Made by a program: the position numbers and the translations under genes. A stretch of 64,000 bases of DNA, from the NCBI GenBank assembly GCA_024509875.1, contig JAMPIV010008043.1:464501-528500 (forward strand), written 5' to 3'. This document shows positions 1-11,796 of this stretch, piece by piece. Every line of letters starts with the position of its first letter. The first letter of the stretch is position 1. The notes under the pieces are model-generated. The model worked only from the letters and a program-made list of their open reading frames with translations. It was not told the DNA's origin and searched no databases. This stretch comes from Oreohelix idahoensis (taxonomy: Eukaryota; Mollusca; Gastropoda; Stylommatophora; Oreohelicidae).

Positions 1-3
1 GAA

Positions 4-1436
4 ATGGAAAAAGAAGAAAAAAGATTACAGAGCGAATCTGAAAATAAAAGATTAGAAGCTGAGGCTGAAAATAAAAGATTGGAAGCTGAGGCTCATGAAA
101 AAAGATTACAAAGAGAAGCTGAAGCCGAGGAGAGAAAAGCAAAAAGGGAAAATGAGGAAAAACTTTTAGCATTTGAGTTAGAGAAAATGAAATTGACAAA
201 CATGGGTAATGTTAATCAGTCATCTGGTGATAGTGGTAAACCTTTTATTTATAAGATCAAGCTACCAGCATTTACTCCATCCAGTGACGATATAACAGTT
301 TGGCTAGATAGGTTTGAATTTTCTTGTCGAAATCATAATGTGGATAGATCACAATATGCTAGTCAGTTATCAGAGATACTGAAAGGTGACACTCTGACTA
401 GTTTAAGCTTGGTAGAAGATTCTGACCAGGATAATTATGATGTTATCAGAGCAGATTTATTAAAAAAAAATCAATTAACAGAGGAAGGTTACCGTCTTTG
501 TTTAAGAGAATGGTACCTGAAACAGGTGTAGAATTCTCAGAATTCATTGCAAGGACACGTCTTACATTTAATCGTTGGATTGAGCTGTCCAAAACAGAAA
601 AGACATATGAAGCCCTTATGAACTTGTTGCTCAGAGACAAGATTATGTCAAGTGTAAATAAACCTTTCCTTGAATTCCTACATGAGCGTAAACTCAAGAA
701 ACTAAAAGAAATGGAGCAATATTGTACCCAATACGTCACTGCACATCTGGACGTAGCTATTAGCAATGCTAAGGTTAAGGAAAGTATGCCAGTTGCTTCA
801 GCAACACCATACAACCCTAATTACTCACACAAATTTCAAGGACCACAAAACAGGTTTGATAAAAAGAGTAACTCGAATAATTTTCAAAATCAAGGTAATC
901 AATCATTTCAAGGTTCTTCTTCGAAGAACTGGAGACGAGTTGACAGCCCTCGATACGGGGGTTGCCACAATTATAGAAATTTCCGCAGAGGAAGTCATTA
1001 TAGGAACTATCCAAGTCATCCATCATGGAGACAACAAGACCATGGTTACAGAGATACTCATTATAATGAACATAATGATTGTAGCCATGAGAACTATGAC
1101 TCAAACCTAAATAGGGGTTACAATAGAGGAAATAATAATTGGAGAGGCAATGATAAGCGAGGTAGATCGCAATATAAAGGACATAAATTACATTATCAGG
1201 CAAACTCTGCACAGCAAGAGTCACATGAAGCCTGTGATCAGACTAATGATAATAAAAACTCTAATAATATGGCATGTTCTGCGTTTGATTTTGGGAGAGC
1301 ATCTCAATGCCCCCAATGCAAAACATTATTCAAACCAACTACGGTGTCTACTTTGAGTTGTGGTCACCCTCTTCCTGCTCTTCCTGCGTCAGTCGCACAT
1401 GATGGAAGAGGATCTATTGTCTTACATAAAGGCTAG
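4..1436 (+). pseudogene. gag: Gag of element A, broken by one frameshift
   Basis: Structural protein expected to package the element's RNA in cytoplasmic particles. The first ~60 residues are Glu/Lys/Arg-rich heptad-like repeats (KRLEAEAENKRLEAEA), a predicted charged helix or coiled coil. A capsid-like region follows (LPAFTPSSDDITVWLDRFEF, then ILKGDTLTSLSL). The frame shifts at about nt 495-500; the homologous region resumes with VPETGVEFSEFIARTRLTFNRW in the third frame. The C-terminal third is Asn/Arg/Tyr/Gly-rich and basic, then comes a Cys/His motif at nt 1308-1367 spaced C-x2-C-x13-C-x-H rather than the usual CCHC knuckle. Gag stops at 1434-1436, and the pol frame (-1 relative to gag) opens at 1430, so the overlap is only a few bases. 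The gag start lies outside the window. Confidence 0.82.
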
Positions 1437-4400
1437 TAAATGATAGCCCAGTCTCAATTCTATTTGATTCTGGGTGCACCACCATTGGTGTTAGACAGTC
1501 ACTTGTAGATCCTTCCCATGCCACAGGCAAGGTAGTCAAATGTGTAACATTTGGCGGCACCTTAGAGAAGTACTCTACTGCTATCATCAATATCGCTACT
1601 CCTTTCTTTACGGGAGATGTGCACGCATGTCTTCTGCCGAATCCGATCACTGATCTCATCATTGGTCGTATTCACGGAGTCAAAGAATGCACTCCGCAAC
1701 AAATTGCTGTTTGGGAAGAACAAAATATGCAAGCTGCTAATGCAGTAGTCACAAGAGCACAAGCTCTCAATATGCCTCACACTTCATCTACTGAAGATAC
1801 TGAAGTGCATAACCAAGATGATCCCTTGGTAATTTCTCGTGACTCATTCATAAAACAGCAAGAAGATGATCCGACTCTAAAGAAATTCTTCACTCTTGCA
1901 ACAAAAGGTGATCCGAATAAAGATACAAATCGAAAATCTTGGATTACAATGAAAAATGGCGTACTTGTGCGTATGGTCCAACACTCTACTACGTCAATGC
2001 ATTCTCAGATTCTTGTTCCCAAGAATTTGAGAGTTAAAGTTTTGCAGCACGCTCATGACTCTCAGTGTGCTGGACATATGGGTTTTTCCCGTACTAAGTC
2101 TAGAGTTCTTGCGGCTTTCTTTTGGCCTTTTGTAAACAAAGACATACGGATTTATTGTCGATCTTGTAAGGTATGTCAAGAAGTCAAATCCAAAGGTCCA
2201 CGCCATGCTGCACCTATTCAGGCTGCAGATATTCCTATTAGGCCGTTACAGAAAATGGCAATAGACATTATTGGTCCCTTTAAGATCAAATCTGCCAGAG
2301 GACATCAGTTTATCTTAACGTGTGTTGACATGTGCACACGTTGGCCAGAGGCTATACCTCTGAAGAGCATTTCCACTGCCGATATTGCAGACGCTCTTTG
2401 GCTAATATTTTCTCGTCTGGGATTCCCCGGAGAAATATTATCAGATCATGGCACCCAATTGATATCGGATACCATGTCTCAAGTGATGTCTACTCTGAAG
2501 ATAGATAGATCATTGAGTAGTATCTATCATCCTATGTCTAATGGGATGGTGGAACGTCTGAACAGAACACTCAAAAACTTACTAGGGAAGATAACTGAGG
2601 ATCATCCTCAGGATTGGGATAGGCTTTTGCCCGCGGCCCTCTTTGCGTATAGAGAGGTCCCCAATGAACATACAGGATTTTCTCCCTTTGAACTTGTCTT
2701 CGGCGCGCGACCGCGCGGCCCTATGTCTTTGCTTCATGATCTTATAACCGCTGATAATATTGATGATGACACAAAATCTTCGTACGAATACGTCATCGCG
2801 CTTAGACATAAGATTATCGAAGCATGCAGATTAGCAACTTCTTCTGAATTTGCCAAACAGAAGGCAAGGCAATTTGCCAATAAGAAAAGAACCTTACGAC
2901 AACTTTGTCCTGGGGACAAAGCATATGTTTTGCTACCTTGTAGGGAAAACAGACTTCTTATCTCATGGAAAGGTCCGTTCGATATAATCTCGAAAATTTC
3001 CGATGTTGACTACATTGTCAATATTGATGGAAAGCATAAAACCTTCCACGTCAATATGCTTACGGAATTCCATGAACGTCCTGAGTATTTACTGCCTATT
3101 TTTCAGGCAACGGACGATTCCCCAGTACCATATGGTCATTACTCATCCTTGTCAGTAATACAGAATGAAGGAACAAGTTTCTCGGATGTAAATCTCCCTC
3201 TTCCAGTGATTCAACTCCATTCTAGTGAATCATGGAAAAACGTTACTATTTCTCCTAATTTATCTCTAGAGGAACAGCGACAAGTTTCTTCTATGTTACA
3301 AACATTTCAGGATGTCCTTACTGACATTCCTGGACACACCAATGTCATTGAACATGACATTATTCTAACTGACCATAATCCTATTAGGGTCAGACCATAT
3401 CCTATACCTATACATTTTCAGACACAGGTCGAGAAAGAGTTGGATGAGATGATAGAATTAAAAATAGTCGAACCATCCAGTTCAGCATATTCTTCGCCGA
3501 TGGTTATTGTTCGGAAAAAAGACAATAACATACGTCTTTGCGTTGATTATCGCACACTGAATCAGGTTACGAAGTTCGATGCCGAACCTATGCCTTTACT
3601 AGAAGAGCTACTTACTAGGCTTTCTAAATCTCATTTCTTCACTAAACTTGATTTGTCAAAGGGATATTGGCAAGTCCCATTAAGTGAACGAGCCAAACCT
3701 CTTACTGCTTTTTCTACACCTAGGGGTTTGTTTCAATGGAATTTCATGCCTTTCGGCCTTATGAACGCCCCAGCTACATTCGTACGCATGATGCGTCGAA
3801 TCCTATCTCATCGTTCAGATGTCATTGCATACTTAGACGACATCTGTCTTTTCAGTGATACTTGGGAAGATCACTATTTGGGGTTATATGAATTACTGTC
3901 TACCTTACGCGAGCATAAGTTGACAGCGAAACCCTCTAAAGCATGTATTGGTTTTAGCGAAATTTCGTTCCTAGGTCACCGTGTCGGTCATGGTTTCCTA
4001 AAGGCAGAGGACCATAATACCAGTAAAATACTTAACATCTCTATTCCTAAGACTAAAAAGCAAGTGAGAAGTCTATTAGGTCTTATACAATTTTATGGAC
4101 GATTCATTCAGAATCTATCCTCTATCATGGCACCGCTTTCTTCGTTACTAAAGAAAGGGTCTCCTAATATGGTTCACTGGTCTCAGGAATGCCAATCCTC
4201 GCTGGATAAGATCAAAAATTTGTTTTCAACACCACCTATTTTAGTGTTACCTACTACAGATAAGACATTTGTTCTTCGTAGTGACGCTTCATCCACCGGG
4301 ATTGGAGCGGCACTAATGCAAGAGTACTCTGAAACTCTGCATCCTGTAATGTATATATCACGAAAACTTAATGCGGCAGAAAGGAATTACTCGGTTTTAG

Positions 4401-4576
4401 ACCGTGAACTTTTGGCAATGGTTTGGTCAATTCTCAAACTTCAAAGATTCCTTCTTGGCGCGCATTTCATAGTGGAAACTGACCAGAAAGCTCTTACGGC
4501 TATTCAACTCGATACGCCATTGCTCTTCAACCGTTTCATTTCTCGGTGCGAGCTATCCGTGGGTCAGAAAATGTGA
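1430..4576 (+). CDS. pol: Pol of element A: protease-integrase-RT-RNase H, 3' end damaged
   Basis: One long open frame; the first Met is at 1619, but homology starts upstream with the protease signature LFDSG (nt ~1460), so expression probably uses frameshifting from gag. From 1619: zinc-binding HHCC region ~residues 140-185 (HMGF...CRSCKVCQ); integrase core with AIDIIGPF (~213), LSDHGTQ (~273) and the Glu of NGMVERLN (~311), spacing D-35-E; GPY/F-like module WKGPFDII (~450). The gypsy-type RT follows with LDLSKGYWQ, FGLMNAPATF and catalytic YLDD (~738), then RNase H with RSDASSTGIG (~887) and DRELLAMVW. The last residues do not fit RNase H; after the stop, another frame at ~4555-4616 reads SENVMADILSR, the expected family C-terminus, so a small deletion or frameshift lies near 4510-4555. 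Integrase-before-RT order is directly visible. Confidence 0.88.
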   Translation, partial: RLVNDSPVSILFDSGCTTIGVRQSLVDPSHATGKVVKCVTFGGTLEKYSTAIINIATPFFTGDVHACLLPNPITDLIIGRIHGVKECTPQQIAVWEEQNMQAANAVVTRAQALNMPHTSSTEDTEVHNQDDPLVISRDSFIKQQEDDPTLKKFFTLATKGDPNKDTNRKSWITMKNGVLVRMVQHSTTSMHSQILVPKNLRVKVLQHAHDSQCAGHMGFSRTKSRVLAAFFWPFVNKDIRIYCRSCKVCQEVKSKGPRHAAPIQAADIPIRPLQKMAIDIIGPFKIKSARGHQFILTCVDMCTRWPEAIPLKSISTADIADALWLIFSRLGFPGEILSDHGTQLISDTMSQVMSTLKIDRSLSSIYHPMSNGMVERLNRTLKNLLGKITEDHPQDWDRLLPAALFAYREVPNEHTGFSPFELVFGARPRGPMSLLHDLITADNIDDDTKSSYEYVIALRHKIIEACRLATSSEFAKQKARQFANKKRTLRQLCPGDKAYVLLPCRENRLLISWKGPFDIISKISDVDYIVNIDGKHKTFHVNMLTEFHERPEYLLPIFQATDDSPVPYGHYSSLSVIQNEGTSFSDVNLPLPVIQLHSSESWKNVTISPNLSLEEQRQVSSMLQTFQDVLTDIPGHTNVIEHDIILTDHNPIRVRPYPIPIHFQTQVEKELDEMIELKIVEPSSSAYSSPMVIVRKKDNNIRLCVDYRTLNQVTKFDAEPMPLLEELLTRLSKSHFFTKLDLSKGYWQVPLSERAKPLTAFSTPRGLFQWNFMPFGLMNAPATFVRMMRRILSHRSDVIAYLDDICLFSDTWEDHYLGLYELLSTLREHKLTAKPSKACIGFSEISFLGHRVGHGFLKAEDHNTSKILNISIPKTKKQVRSLLGLIQFYGRFIQNLSSIMAPLSSLLKKGSPNMVHWSQECQSSLDKIKNLFSTPPILVLPTTDKTFVLRSDASSTGIGAALMQEYSETLHPVMYISRKLNAAERNYSVLDRELLAMVWSILKLQRFLLGAHFIVETDQKALTAIQLDTPLLFNRFISRCELSVGQKM

Positions 4577-5083
4577 TGGCAGACATTCTGTCTAGATGCC
4601 CACATGATTCCACCTAACTGTTAAATCTTGGACTTTTTAATGTGTCTAACTCTACAACAGTTCTTTTCTCTATATCTAAATATGTACACATTTGTGATAT
4701 ATGATATAGTGATTGTATAAACACTTAGCGGTTCACTAATGTATATTCACCGCTACTCTTTTGACGATTTTTTCTTTCTGTCAATTATGAACTTATAGTA
4801 CTTAATATGAAATTGTGATTGAAATTATTGTATACATTATGTCATTGCCAGTATTGTAGTATGCGTTGGTGACACCTCCCTGGAAATATTTATACTTAGA
4901 GAAATACTTTCTCTGAGATGTTGAGATATATTCTCACCTGTCGAGCTATACTTCGACTTTGCCTTAATTTGGCATTATAAATTGCTGATATTTGTCATCT
5001 GCGCATTATTGGTGCGTTGTGAGCCTGTTGTATGTTGCTCGCAGATGGAAAAAAAAATGATTTTCCCGGGGGGTGTGGTAGTC
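4577..5083 (+). other. 3' non-coding region of element A with polypurine tract
   Basis: No ORF. It ends with an A-run (from ~5049), TGATTTT and a purine-rich CCCGGGGGGTGTGGTAG stretch (~5065-5081) just before the presumed LTR start TGTTACG. Plus-strand priming tracts sit at this position in LTR elements. A similar A-run, TGAT and G-rich block occurs next to the 3' LTR of element D. Confidence 0.6.
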
Positions 5084-6500
5084 TGTTACGCACATATTAG
5101 TCTGTGACGTACAGATTACGGTAAGTAGGCATACAAATGTAAAGTAATGGCTATTTGTCTGATGAAAAGTATTTAATTGAGAATCTATGATTCTGAGAAT
5201 AAGGGGACAGAACCCGGATCAGTCGATGTTAGATTCGATTACATGGGTTATCTTGTCTTGTATTACAATCTGGCGTATAGATACTGTTTATGTCATTTTT
5301 GCGTCAGGTATGGCCAGAAACAGATTGGTCTTGCTTAAAATGTTTATGACCTGAATTTATGTATTCCTTGACTAATTAAGGGGATTGGCTCTTATATCTT
5401 TGTATCTTTGTATTTCTATGTCGGACTATTTTGTGAGCTGAACTCTGGGGGTGAAAGGCGTTGTTGGGCATGCGCAGCGGTTCTGGAGAGAGAACAGGAA
5501 GGCTGTCATGTCGTCGTGTCTATGGCTGGTTATTTAGAAAGTTTAAAGAGTGATTTGTGATCTATTCTAGGAAGGAGATAGTGTCTCTGTATAATGGTAT
5601 TATCAGAGATTCTCCTATATTCATTATTAACGCCTAGGAATGGCGTGCGTTATTCGCCTGTATGTGTTTTCTAAACCAAGGTAAAACAAAACCCTTTTTT
5701 AGTGAACTTTGTCGCTAAGCCGAAACGAGAGACGTATTATCGTGCATCTCGGATTGTTGACCACAGATGAAGATGACATGTAATGTAGCAGCACCAGATT
5801 ACTCCAGTAACCAGCTTATTGATAGCAGAAATAGATAGAAGCAATGAGGACATTTATGATTATATATCGAAGTAATTCTGCTTCATACTTCTCCATCCCA
5901 GGTGAGCGAAGCTCACGGAGGAGGAGCCATTTTTGATTCCCGCCATTGTAAGACTATCATCAGAGAACAGAAAATGTCTTACTACCTGATGATGGTACAG
6001 GGAGCTAGATAATATAAAAACCCATTACTGTGGTTTAACATGGTCGTCATAACCATTGGATGAACTTTCGGCTTAAGAATCTTAGCCAGGAGAAGGTTCG
6101 GTCAGTGAACCATTATTGTTGATGTTGTATGTATCCACCCTAACTGACGCGATTAGTCAGTTAGAACATGAGACGATAGACAACCAGGAGATTGAGTGTT
6201 TCCCTTCTATCGTTCCTTTATATTGATGTACCACATAACTATACACCTGATATTGTCACCCATTTTTCAAGTATACGATGATTGTTGTGCCAACTTCTAA
6301 TGACTGTAGCTATGTGTCAGTGTGTGCGTCCGATTAAATGTCTGAGAAATCTTACAGTGGTTCCAGCAGTTATTGACTACCATGCATATGATTGGAGTGA
6401 GTGTCCTGTGTACTAGTAGAACTATCATCCATTCGCGTCTTCATTAATTGATGTCTACACTCACACATTCATTCAAGCCACACGCATCTAACAGTACACC
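5084..6500 (+). repeat. Presumed 3' LTR of element A
   Basis: Non-coding sequence directly after the purine tract, starting with TG. The right boundary is uncertain; a CA near 6498 (AACAGTACA) is one candidate. No TATA box or poly(A) signal was assigned with confidence. The 5' LTR is outside the window, so length and age cannot be judged. Confidence 0.5.
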
Positions 6501-6739
6501 GTGTCAGGGCCCCAACCTTCGGTGGCCTGACCTATTTAACTAACAGTGTTACTGGACGAGCAGTATCACCAACCTGATAGTGGTTAGCGCTTGGAACGAA
6601 CACCACAGAAACTGTAAGAAGGAAAGAATCACGCAACAATATAAAAATAACAAATTTAATAATCAATTATATTTAATTGTGTAAAATGAATAATTCATTT
6701 TTAAAAAGGTAATAATCACAGGGTAATGTTATGGATATT

Positions 6740-7265
6740 GAGAGAATTGTCTGAAAGTTCACTTGACAGCTTATAAGTTTGTATTTAGCTGCCAGTAAAT
6801 TTGTTGGTTTCTGCTCCAGCCGATGTTAAATTCTGTGCAGGTTATGGGCTGATTCACTCACGTCACTCGTCAAGTCTGGACGTTATGACACGTCACAACT
6901 ATGCATCCTAGGTATATAAATGTGTCTGTCTGTTCCAGCTTCTGGTTCCTTTTTATTATTATTGTCACGGGTTGCCTCCCCTTAGCTCTGCAGTAGTGGT
7001 CCAACAGTGGCCGAAACTCAAGAGTAACTGATGTGGGTCTTCAATGGTGTCTACCTTTGCACAAGATTACTCTTGGCAGAATTGTAGATAGAAGGATAAT
7101 GATGCCTCTACCTCCAGGGAGTTTTCACAAGATATTCAGAAAAGCAAAAAAAATGCTGCATTAACTGAGGACGTTAACTCTAGTATCTGCCGACAACTTT
7201 TTTGAAGGATTATATAATCTTATAATAGCTCGTTCAAGCCCCCAGCTGAGTTAATTCAGCGGCTT
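6740..7265 (-). repeat. Dispersed repeat family X, head I plus shared tail
   Basis: Non-coding. Read on the minus strand it starts at ~7265 with a block (CAGCTGGGGGC then GAACGAGC) that recurs at ~53565 and ~56255, continues with TCTGCCAAGAGTAATC (also in both), and ends at ~6750 with a tail (GGAGCAGAAACC, ACTGGCAGCTAA, AAGTGAAC) shared with the copies at 7465-8165 and 27755-28430. No coding potential or terminal inverted repeat was recognised. Confidence 0.6.
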
Positions 7266-7464
7266 TCCTCTTATTATTATTTAGTAGCTCGGATTAAGTG
7301 TATTTAAGAAATTGTTTGAGACATACGGAATCAACACATTCAAAATGATTAAATCAACTTTAAATTTGGATAGATATAAATAAAAAATTAATAATCACGA
7401 AGGTGTTAACAGTTATTAAAAATGGAATATTCTTTAACAAAATCTGATCTTCATCATGTTAATG

Positions 7465-8165
7465 GGGAATTATATAAGTGGAAGTTTCACTTGGCAGCTT
7501 TTATTTGACTACTTAGCTGCCAATGAGGTTTCTGCTCTCGCTGGTGTTTTGGTTCTTCGCAGCACGTTCCAAGTAGAATCAGGGAGTAACTGCAAAGCTG
7601 TTCCCGCGTCTCTTAGACTTGTCTTATGATGATGTCTAGTGTCGACTTCAGGCCACATACCCTGACTTGCTCCAGAATTAGTACCCTCAACTGGTGCCAA
7701 CAAATAATATGGTAAAAGAAGAGAAACAAATACCCTCTGAGTATTCAGTTTCCCGACACATACTTATGTGTCACCATCTTCCTATTCCACCATCCCATCT
7801 ATCTTCAGAATTTTTACCCTCTTTGAGAATTAATCTTAATCCCAGTGGGCGAAAAACTATCTTTACATTTAAAATGAATAGTTTTATATTTAAGGTTGTA
7901 ACCTTTCATTACATTTAGAGTGAATATGTTTTGCATGTACACTGGTTGAAAAGGTTGAAACTTTCATTACATTTAGAGTGAATATGTTTCACATTTACAT
8001 TGGTTTGAAAGGTTAATAATATAACAAGTAAGTACATCATTTCTTTCATCATTCCTTCCATGCTCCACATGGAACGTGGGACTACCTCTGCTTTTGGTTC
8101 TTTATAAGAAACTTGCAATAAAGCAGTCACCAGCCCTGAAAGTGGTGGTTCACGAAATCATCATT
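7465..8165 (-). repeat. Dispersed repeat family X, head II plus shared tail
   Basis: On the minus strand this copy begins at ~8160 with GTGAACCACCACT and GCTGGTGACTGC, includes a 'GCAGAGGTAGT...GGAGCA..GAATGATGAAAG' region matching 27775-27910, and ends at ~7470 with the tail GCAGAAACC, TTGGCAGCTAAGTA and GCCAAGTGAA. A short internal duplication of a block containing ATTTAGAGTGAATATGTTT lies at ~7912-7990. No protein-coding signal was seen. Confidence 0.6.
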
Positions 8166-9274
8166 CTATATGCTGATGTGGTCAGCCTCAAATGACTTGG
8201 ACATCCACTAGCAATTTTCACATATTAATTTTCACATGTCAATACATACGTATTAGTTCACAAGTTAGTAATTAAAAAATATAGAATTCAAAATGCACAA
8301 CGTACGCCAATCTTTAGGCTCACAGACTAGTGAACCAGAGAAATAAAGGCACTTGTAGAGGCCTCCTACACTTGGTCTGGGGTGTTGTTATTTTAGTAAT
8401 AAGTTCACAATTTGACGTGTTTTAATTCCCTCAGATTCCGGTGTTCCTCGTTAATAATGTTAGTGTTTTCCTGGGCCCTCAAGTCCTCAAGAAATTAATC
8501 AAGTCCGGTCCGGTAAATGAAAGCTGATCTTAGTCTTAACTCTGGCAAAGTCTAGTTGTTTTCTTGGCGCGAGGTAGATTTTCACTGTGTACTACTCTGG
8601 CTGAAGTGTCAGATTATAGTGCCTTTCTTGCCCCGCATTTGATTGTTACGATGTTAAGCAGGCTCCAATCGGAAGGAGTGTTATGCCTTCATTCTGAATT
8701 TCTGCCAATCGTTTCAAACATACATGTTTTGTAGGGTAATTCAAATTATTTCCTCATAGAAATTTCTGCGCGTTACTGTAGAGGTCATATCTCCCAAATA
8801 TGGAATAAAAACATCCGATCACTCTCTCGGCAATATTTACAAACAACTTCATATTACTTTCATATAAAATAATGTCTTTGTAACAAGGTGTACCAGAAAC
8901 GATTTTGTCGTTCTTGTCTGTCCAGAAATGTGTCGTGCAGGCGAGTAATCTAACTACCTGTCCCTTGAGAAAACAAAATTTTTCGTTTACCCATCTGGTC
9001 AAGGAAGGCACATCAGCCTTATCAGCGATTAAACAAATTCACTAGGCGATTTTAGTGCTAATCCGTAGCCTGATGTCGGGCACACCCAAAATTTTCCAAC
9101 ATGATTGTCGGCTACTGTTATCTCATCCGTCTCCTTTTCCAGCAGGGATGAACGGGTAAACAAATAGACATATCGACTTATCACTGAGAGCAGTGTAAGA
9201 TGATTTGAAAGTACTAAATATCTGCCTGATAGCAGGGAAAGAAAATGTGCCGACCAAAAAAAAAATCTTGTTAT
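8166..9274. other. No recognised feature
   Basis: About 1.1 kb of unique-looking non-coding sequence. Short frames here show no family motif. An A-run near 9257-9266 lies close to the start of the LINE L1 fragment. Confidence 0.4.
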
Positions 9275-10985
9275 TTAGTTCATTCAAAATTTTTTACTAA
9301 ATACTGTCGGAGAGGAAAAGAGATTGACCCAATTATTATGTGACAGTTATAGACTCAGGGTTGCCCACAGGGAGTGTCATGACCTCTGTCTTCTTTAGAT
9401 TGATGTTCAGACCCACCTGCTGGCTATACTTATTAAATCTATCCGTTTTTTCCTGGATGTGTTGATGAGAATGTGTGAGTAGTGCAATGTCATCTGCATA
9501 TTCCAGATCTTCCAATGTAGAAAACGTAGTCGATTGATGTTCAGACCCACCTGCTGGCTATACTTATTAAATCTATCCGTTTTTTCCTGGATGTGTTGAT
9601 GAGAATGTGTGAGTAGTGCAATGTCATCTGCATATTCCAGATCTTCCAATGTAGAAAACGTAGTCCATGTTATTCCTCTTGGACTTCCCTCTATTGTCTG
9701 ACGCATCACCCAGTCAACGTCTGTTAAAAATAAAGTGGTTGATAAGGGGCATCCCTGTCGTAAGCCTGTCTTCACCTCAAACGTTAGGTTTCTCTGCCCA
9801 ACCCTACATGTAAAGTTGGCTTAGAGGCTTTTTATGATGGGCACTTTGCAGCTTAGAATTCCATAAGACCTCAGTATTTTCCAAAAACTATCCCTATGTA
9901 TACTGTCAAAAACCTTTTCAAAATCATTCTGAGAACTGCTTTATAATGTTCCTGAGGGTAAATATATGATCTGCCCATCTTCTGTTGTTTCTAAATCCTG
10001 CTTGTTCTTTCCTCAGTTTGTGGTCTACTGCTTTTAAAATTCTCTGTATAATTATCCTGCCTAGTATTTTGCTGGAAACTGAGAGAAGAGTGATTCATCT
10101 CCAATCATTGCAGTCTGCAAGGTTGCCCTTCTTGGGCAATTTAACAATTATTCATTTGTTCCACTCCGTTTTTGTTGTCCTTGGCTGCTAGCTCAGGGTT
10201 TGTCTTAATTAAATATCTCTGCATTTAAGCTATCATGGAAAGGAGCTTTTCCATTCTTTAACCCTTTTAGTGCCATGATGATTTCTTCATTTCGTGGAAT
10301 GTCTGTATTAACGTCTAGATCATTTTCAGTCTCAGAAACATTCAACTGTGTTTCTGATGGTTCCTTGTTCAGATTGCCTCTGAAATGATCTGCCCATCTT
10401 CTTTCCTGTCCCATTGCTATGGTGATGAGATTTCCTCGCTTATCTCTTACTAATGTAATATTTTTTGCACCTCGTTTTCCGCTGATGGTTTTAGTTATTT
10501 TGTATACTGTGCTTTGTTCATTTCTCAGTGCTGCCTCTTCAGCCTGTCTTGCAAGATCGTCTCGGAATTTCCTTTTGTTGGCTCGGGTTTGGCGTTTAAC
10601 TTCCTTGTCCAGCTGACTGTACTGTTCGCTATATAATTGCCTTAACCTGTGGGACTTCGCTTCTGTTTTCTTAGTTTTCATTTCCTTTCTCATTGCTATG
10701 GTGTTTAATGTTTCTGGTGTTATCCAATCTTGCTTCTTCCTTTCCTGGAATCCCAAGCATGATTTGCTGCTTTCCTTATATATTGTTGAAATGGTGTTGA
10801 ATTTCAGATCTATATCATCAGTCGATGTCTTGTCCTCGCTTTTGGCAATTTGAAATGGTTTCTGTATATCAGTCACAAAAGTTTTTCTGGTAAGGGGGTC
10901 CTTAAATTTGCTGATGTCATACCTTTTCTGTGTAGTAACAATTGGTCCAGCAGTTTTGAGTTTCACTTTCAGTTTTGCTACTACT
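9275..10985 (-). pseudogene. LINE L1, inverted 5' part: pre-RT linker and RT core, degraded
   Basis: Minus-strand remains of a non-LTR reverse transcriptase. The upstream part (10966 to 10205) is a 253-residue open stretch, Lys/Arg-rich, ending in the pre-RT motif ALKGLKNGKAPFHDSLNAEI, typical of the linker between endonuclease and RT. The next ~400 nt keep RT motifs in shifting frames (around KVFDSIHRDSFWKILRSYGI). The last part, 9775 to ~9407, reads TGLRQGCPLSTTLFL and catalytic YADDIALLTHS. A 134-bp tandem duplication (9398-9665) repeats the YADD-proximal sequence and breaks the frame. No endonuclease is present on this copy. The RT C-terminus of the same family lies on the opposite strand immediately to the right. 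Confidence 0.8.
9398..9665. repeat. 134-bp tandem duplication inside the LINE L1 RT
   Basis: Two adjacent copies (9398-9531 and 9532-9665) are almost identical, each starting GATTGATGTTCAGACCC and ending AAAACGTAGTC. The duplication is within the reverse-transcriptase coding region, so it postdates or accompanied inactivation. Confidence 0.9.
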
Positions 10986-11004
10986 AATTGTTGATCACAG
11001 ATAT

Positions 11005-11775
11005 ACTGAATAAGTATAGCCAGCAGGTGGGTCTGACAATCAGTCTAAAGAAGACAAGAGGTCATGACACTTAATGTGAGCAGCCTTGAGCCCATAACAG
11101 TAAGCTATCAGAAACTGTAACAGACAGACATCTTCACATACCTAGGCTTCATACTAACACCAGTCGGCGGAGCAAGCAAAGACATCAATAAGAGAATGAA
11201 CAAAGCAAGAATAGCCTTTGTTATTCTTAACAAACATCTGGAAGTCCTATCAGTACAGAACAAACACAAAAAAATAAGATTATTTGAGAGCTGTGTACTT
11301 TCTGTGCTTCTCTATGTTGCAGAATGCTGGAGAGTAACAGAGAAGGAAATGTTGAAATTGTCCTCTTTCAGCAGAATCTGCCTAAGAAAAATTCTCCGAA
11401 TCGTTTGGCCGAATACCATCACCAACCAGGAACTGCTAACTCGGAGTAACCAAGAGGACATGAACACCATTATAACTGGCAGACGCTAGAGTTGGGTTGG
11501 CCATGTCCTCAGAAGAGACCCCGATGCCATCACAAGCTATTCTATGGACCCCAGAAGAAAAACGAAAGAGAGGCCGACCAAAAACAATTTGGCGGAGAAC
11601 TGTGGAGGCTGAGATGCAAAGAGTGAATCAGAGCTGGGGCACTGCACAAAGGAAGGCTGCCAACCGAGCAAGGTGGAAGCAGTTTGTTGCAGCCCTACAA
11701 GACGCCACGAGGAGTGATGGCCACTGACTGCTGTGACGGTCGGCAGTTAAGGATCAAAGAAGAAGAAGAAGACGA
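11005..11775 (+). pseudogene. LINE L1, sense 3' part: RT C-terminus and GAA-repeat tail
   Basis: Plus-strand continuation of the family seen inverted on the left. It starts around NKYSQQVGL, has FTYLGF at ~11140, then RLFESCVLSVLLYVAECWR, SRICLRKILRIVWPNTITNQ and, after a one-base frame break near 11489, LWTPEEKRKRGRPKTIWRRT and WKQFVAALQDATRSDGH. Stop codon at ~11725, followed by a short 3' UTR (GGTCGGCAGTTAAGGATCAAA) and an AGAAGAAGAAG tail at ~11755-11771. This end matches the fragment at 62811-63236. The function was target-primed reverse transcription; this copy is dead. Confidence 0.8.
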
Positions 11776-11796
11776 CAGAAAATCATATAATTTAGT

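Larger units (their letters stand above)
1..6500 (+). mobile_element. Gypsy-type LTR retrotransposon A, integrase before RT; 5' end outside window
   Basis: The window opens inside gag, so the 5' LTR, primer site and gag start are missing. Order seen: gag (to 1436), protease (~1445-1690), integrase (~2040-3080), RT (~3400-4000), RNase H (~4250-4600), a non-coding 3' stretch, a purine tract at ~5066-5080, then a presumed 3' LTR from 5084. The right end near 6500 is a guess because there is no second LTR for comparison. Integrase upstream of a gypsy-type RT is the Gmr1-like order. Confidence 0.85.

Noticed and set aside
817..1224. Minus-strand ORFs opposite gag of element A
   Set aside because: They mirror the low-complexity Asn/Arg/Tyr-rich Gag tail.
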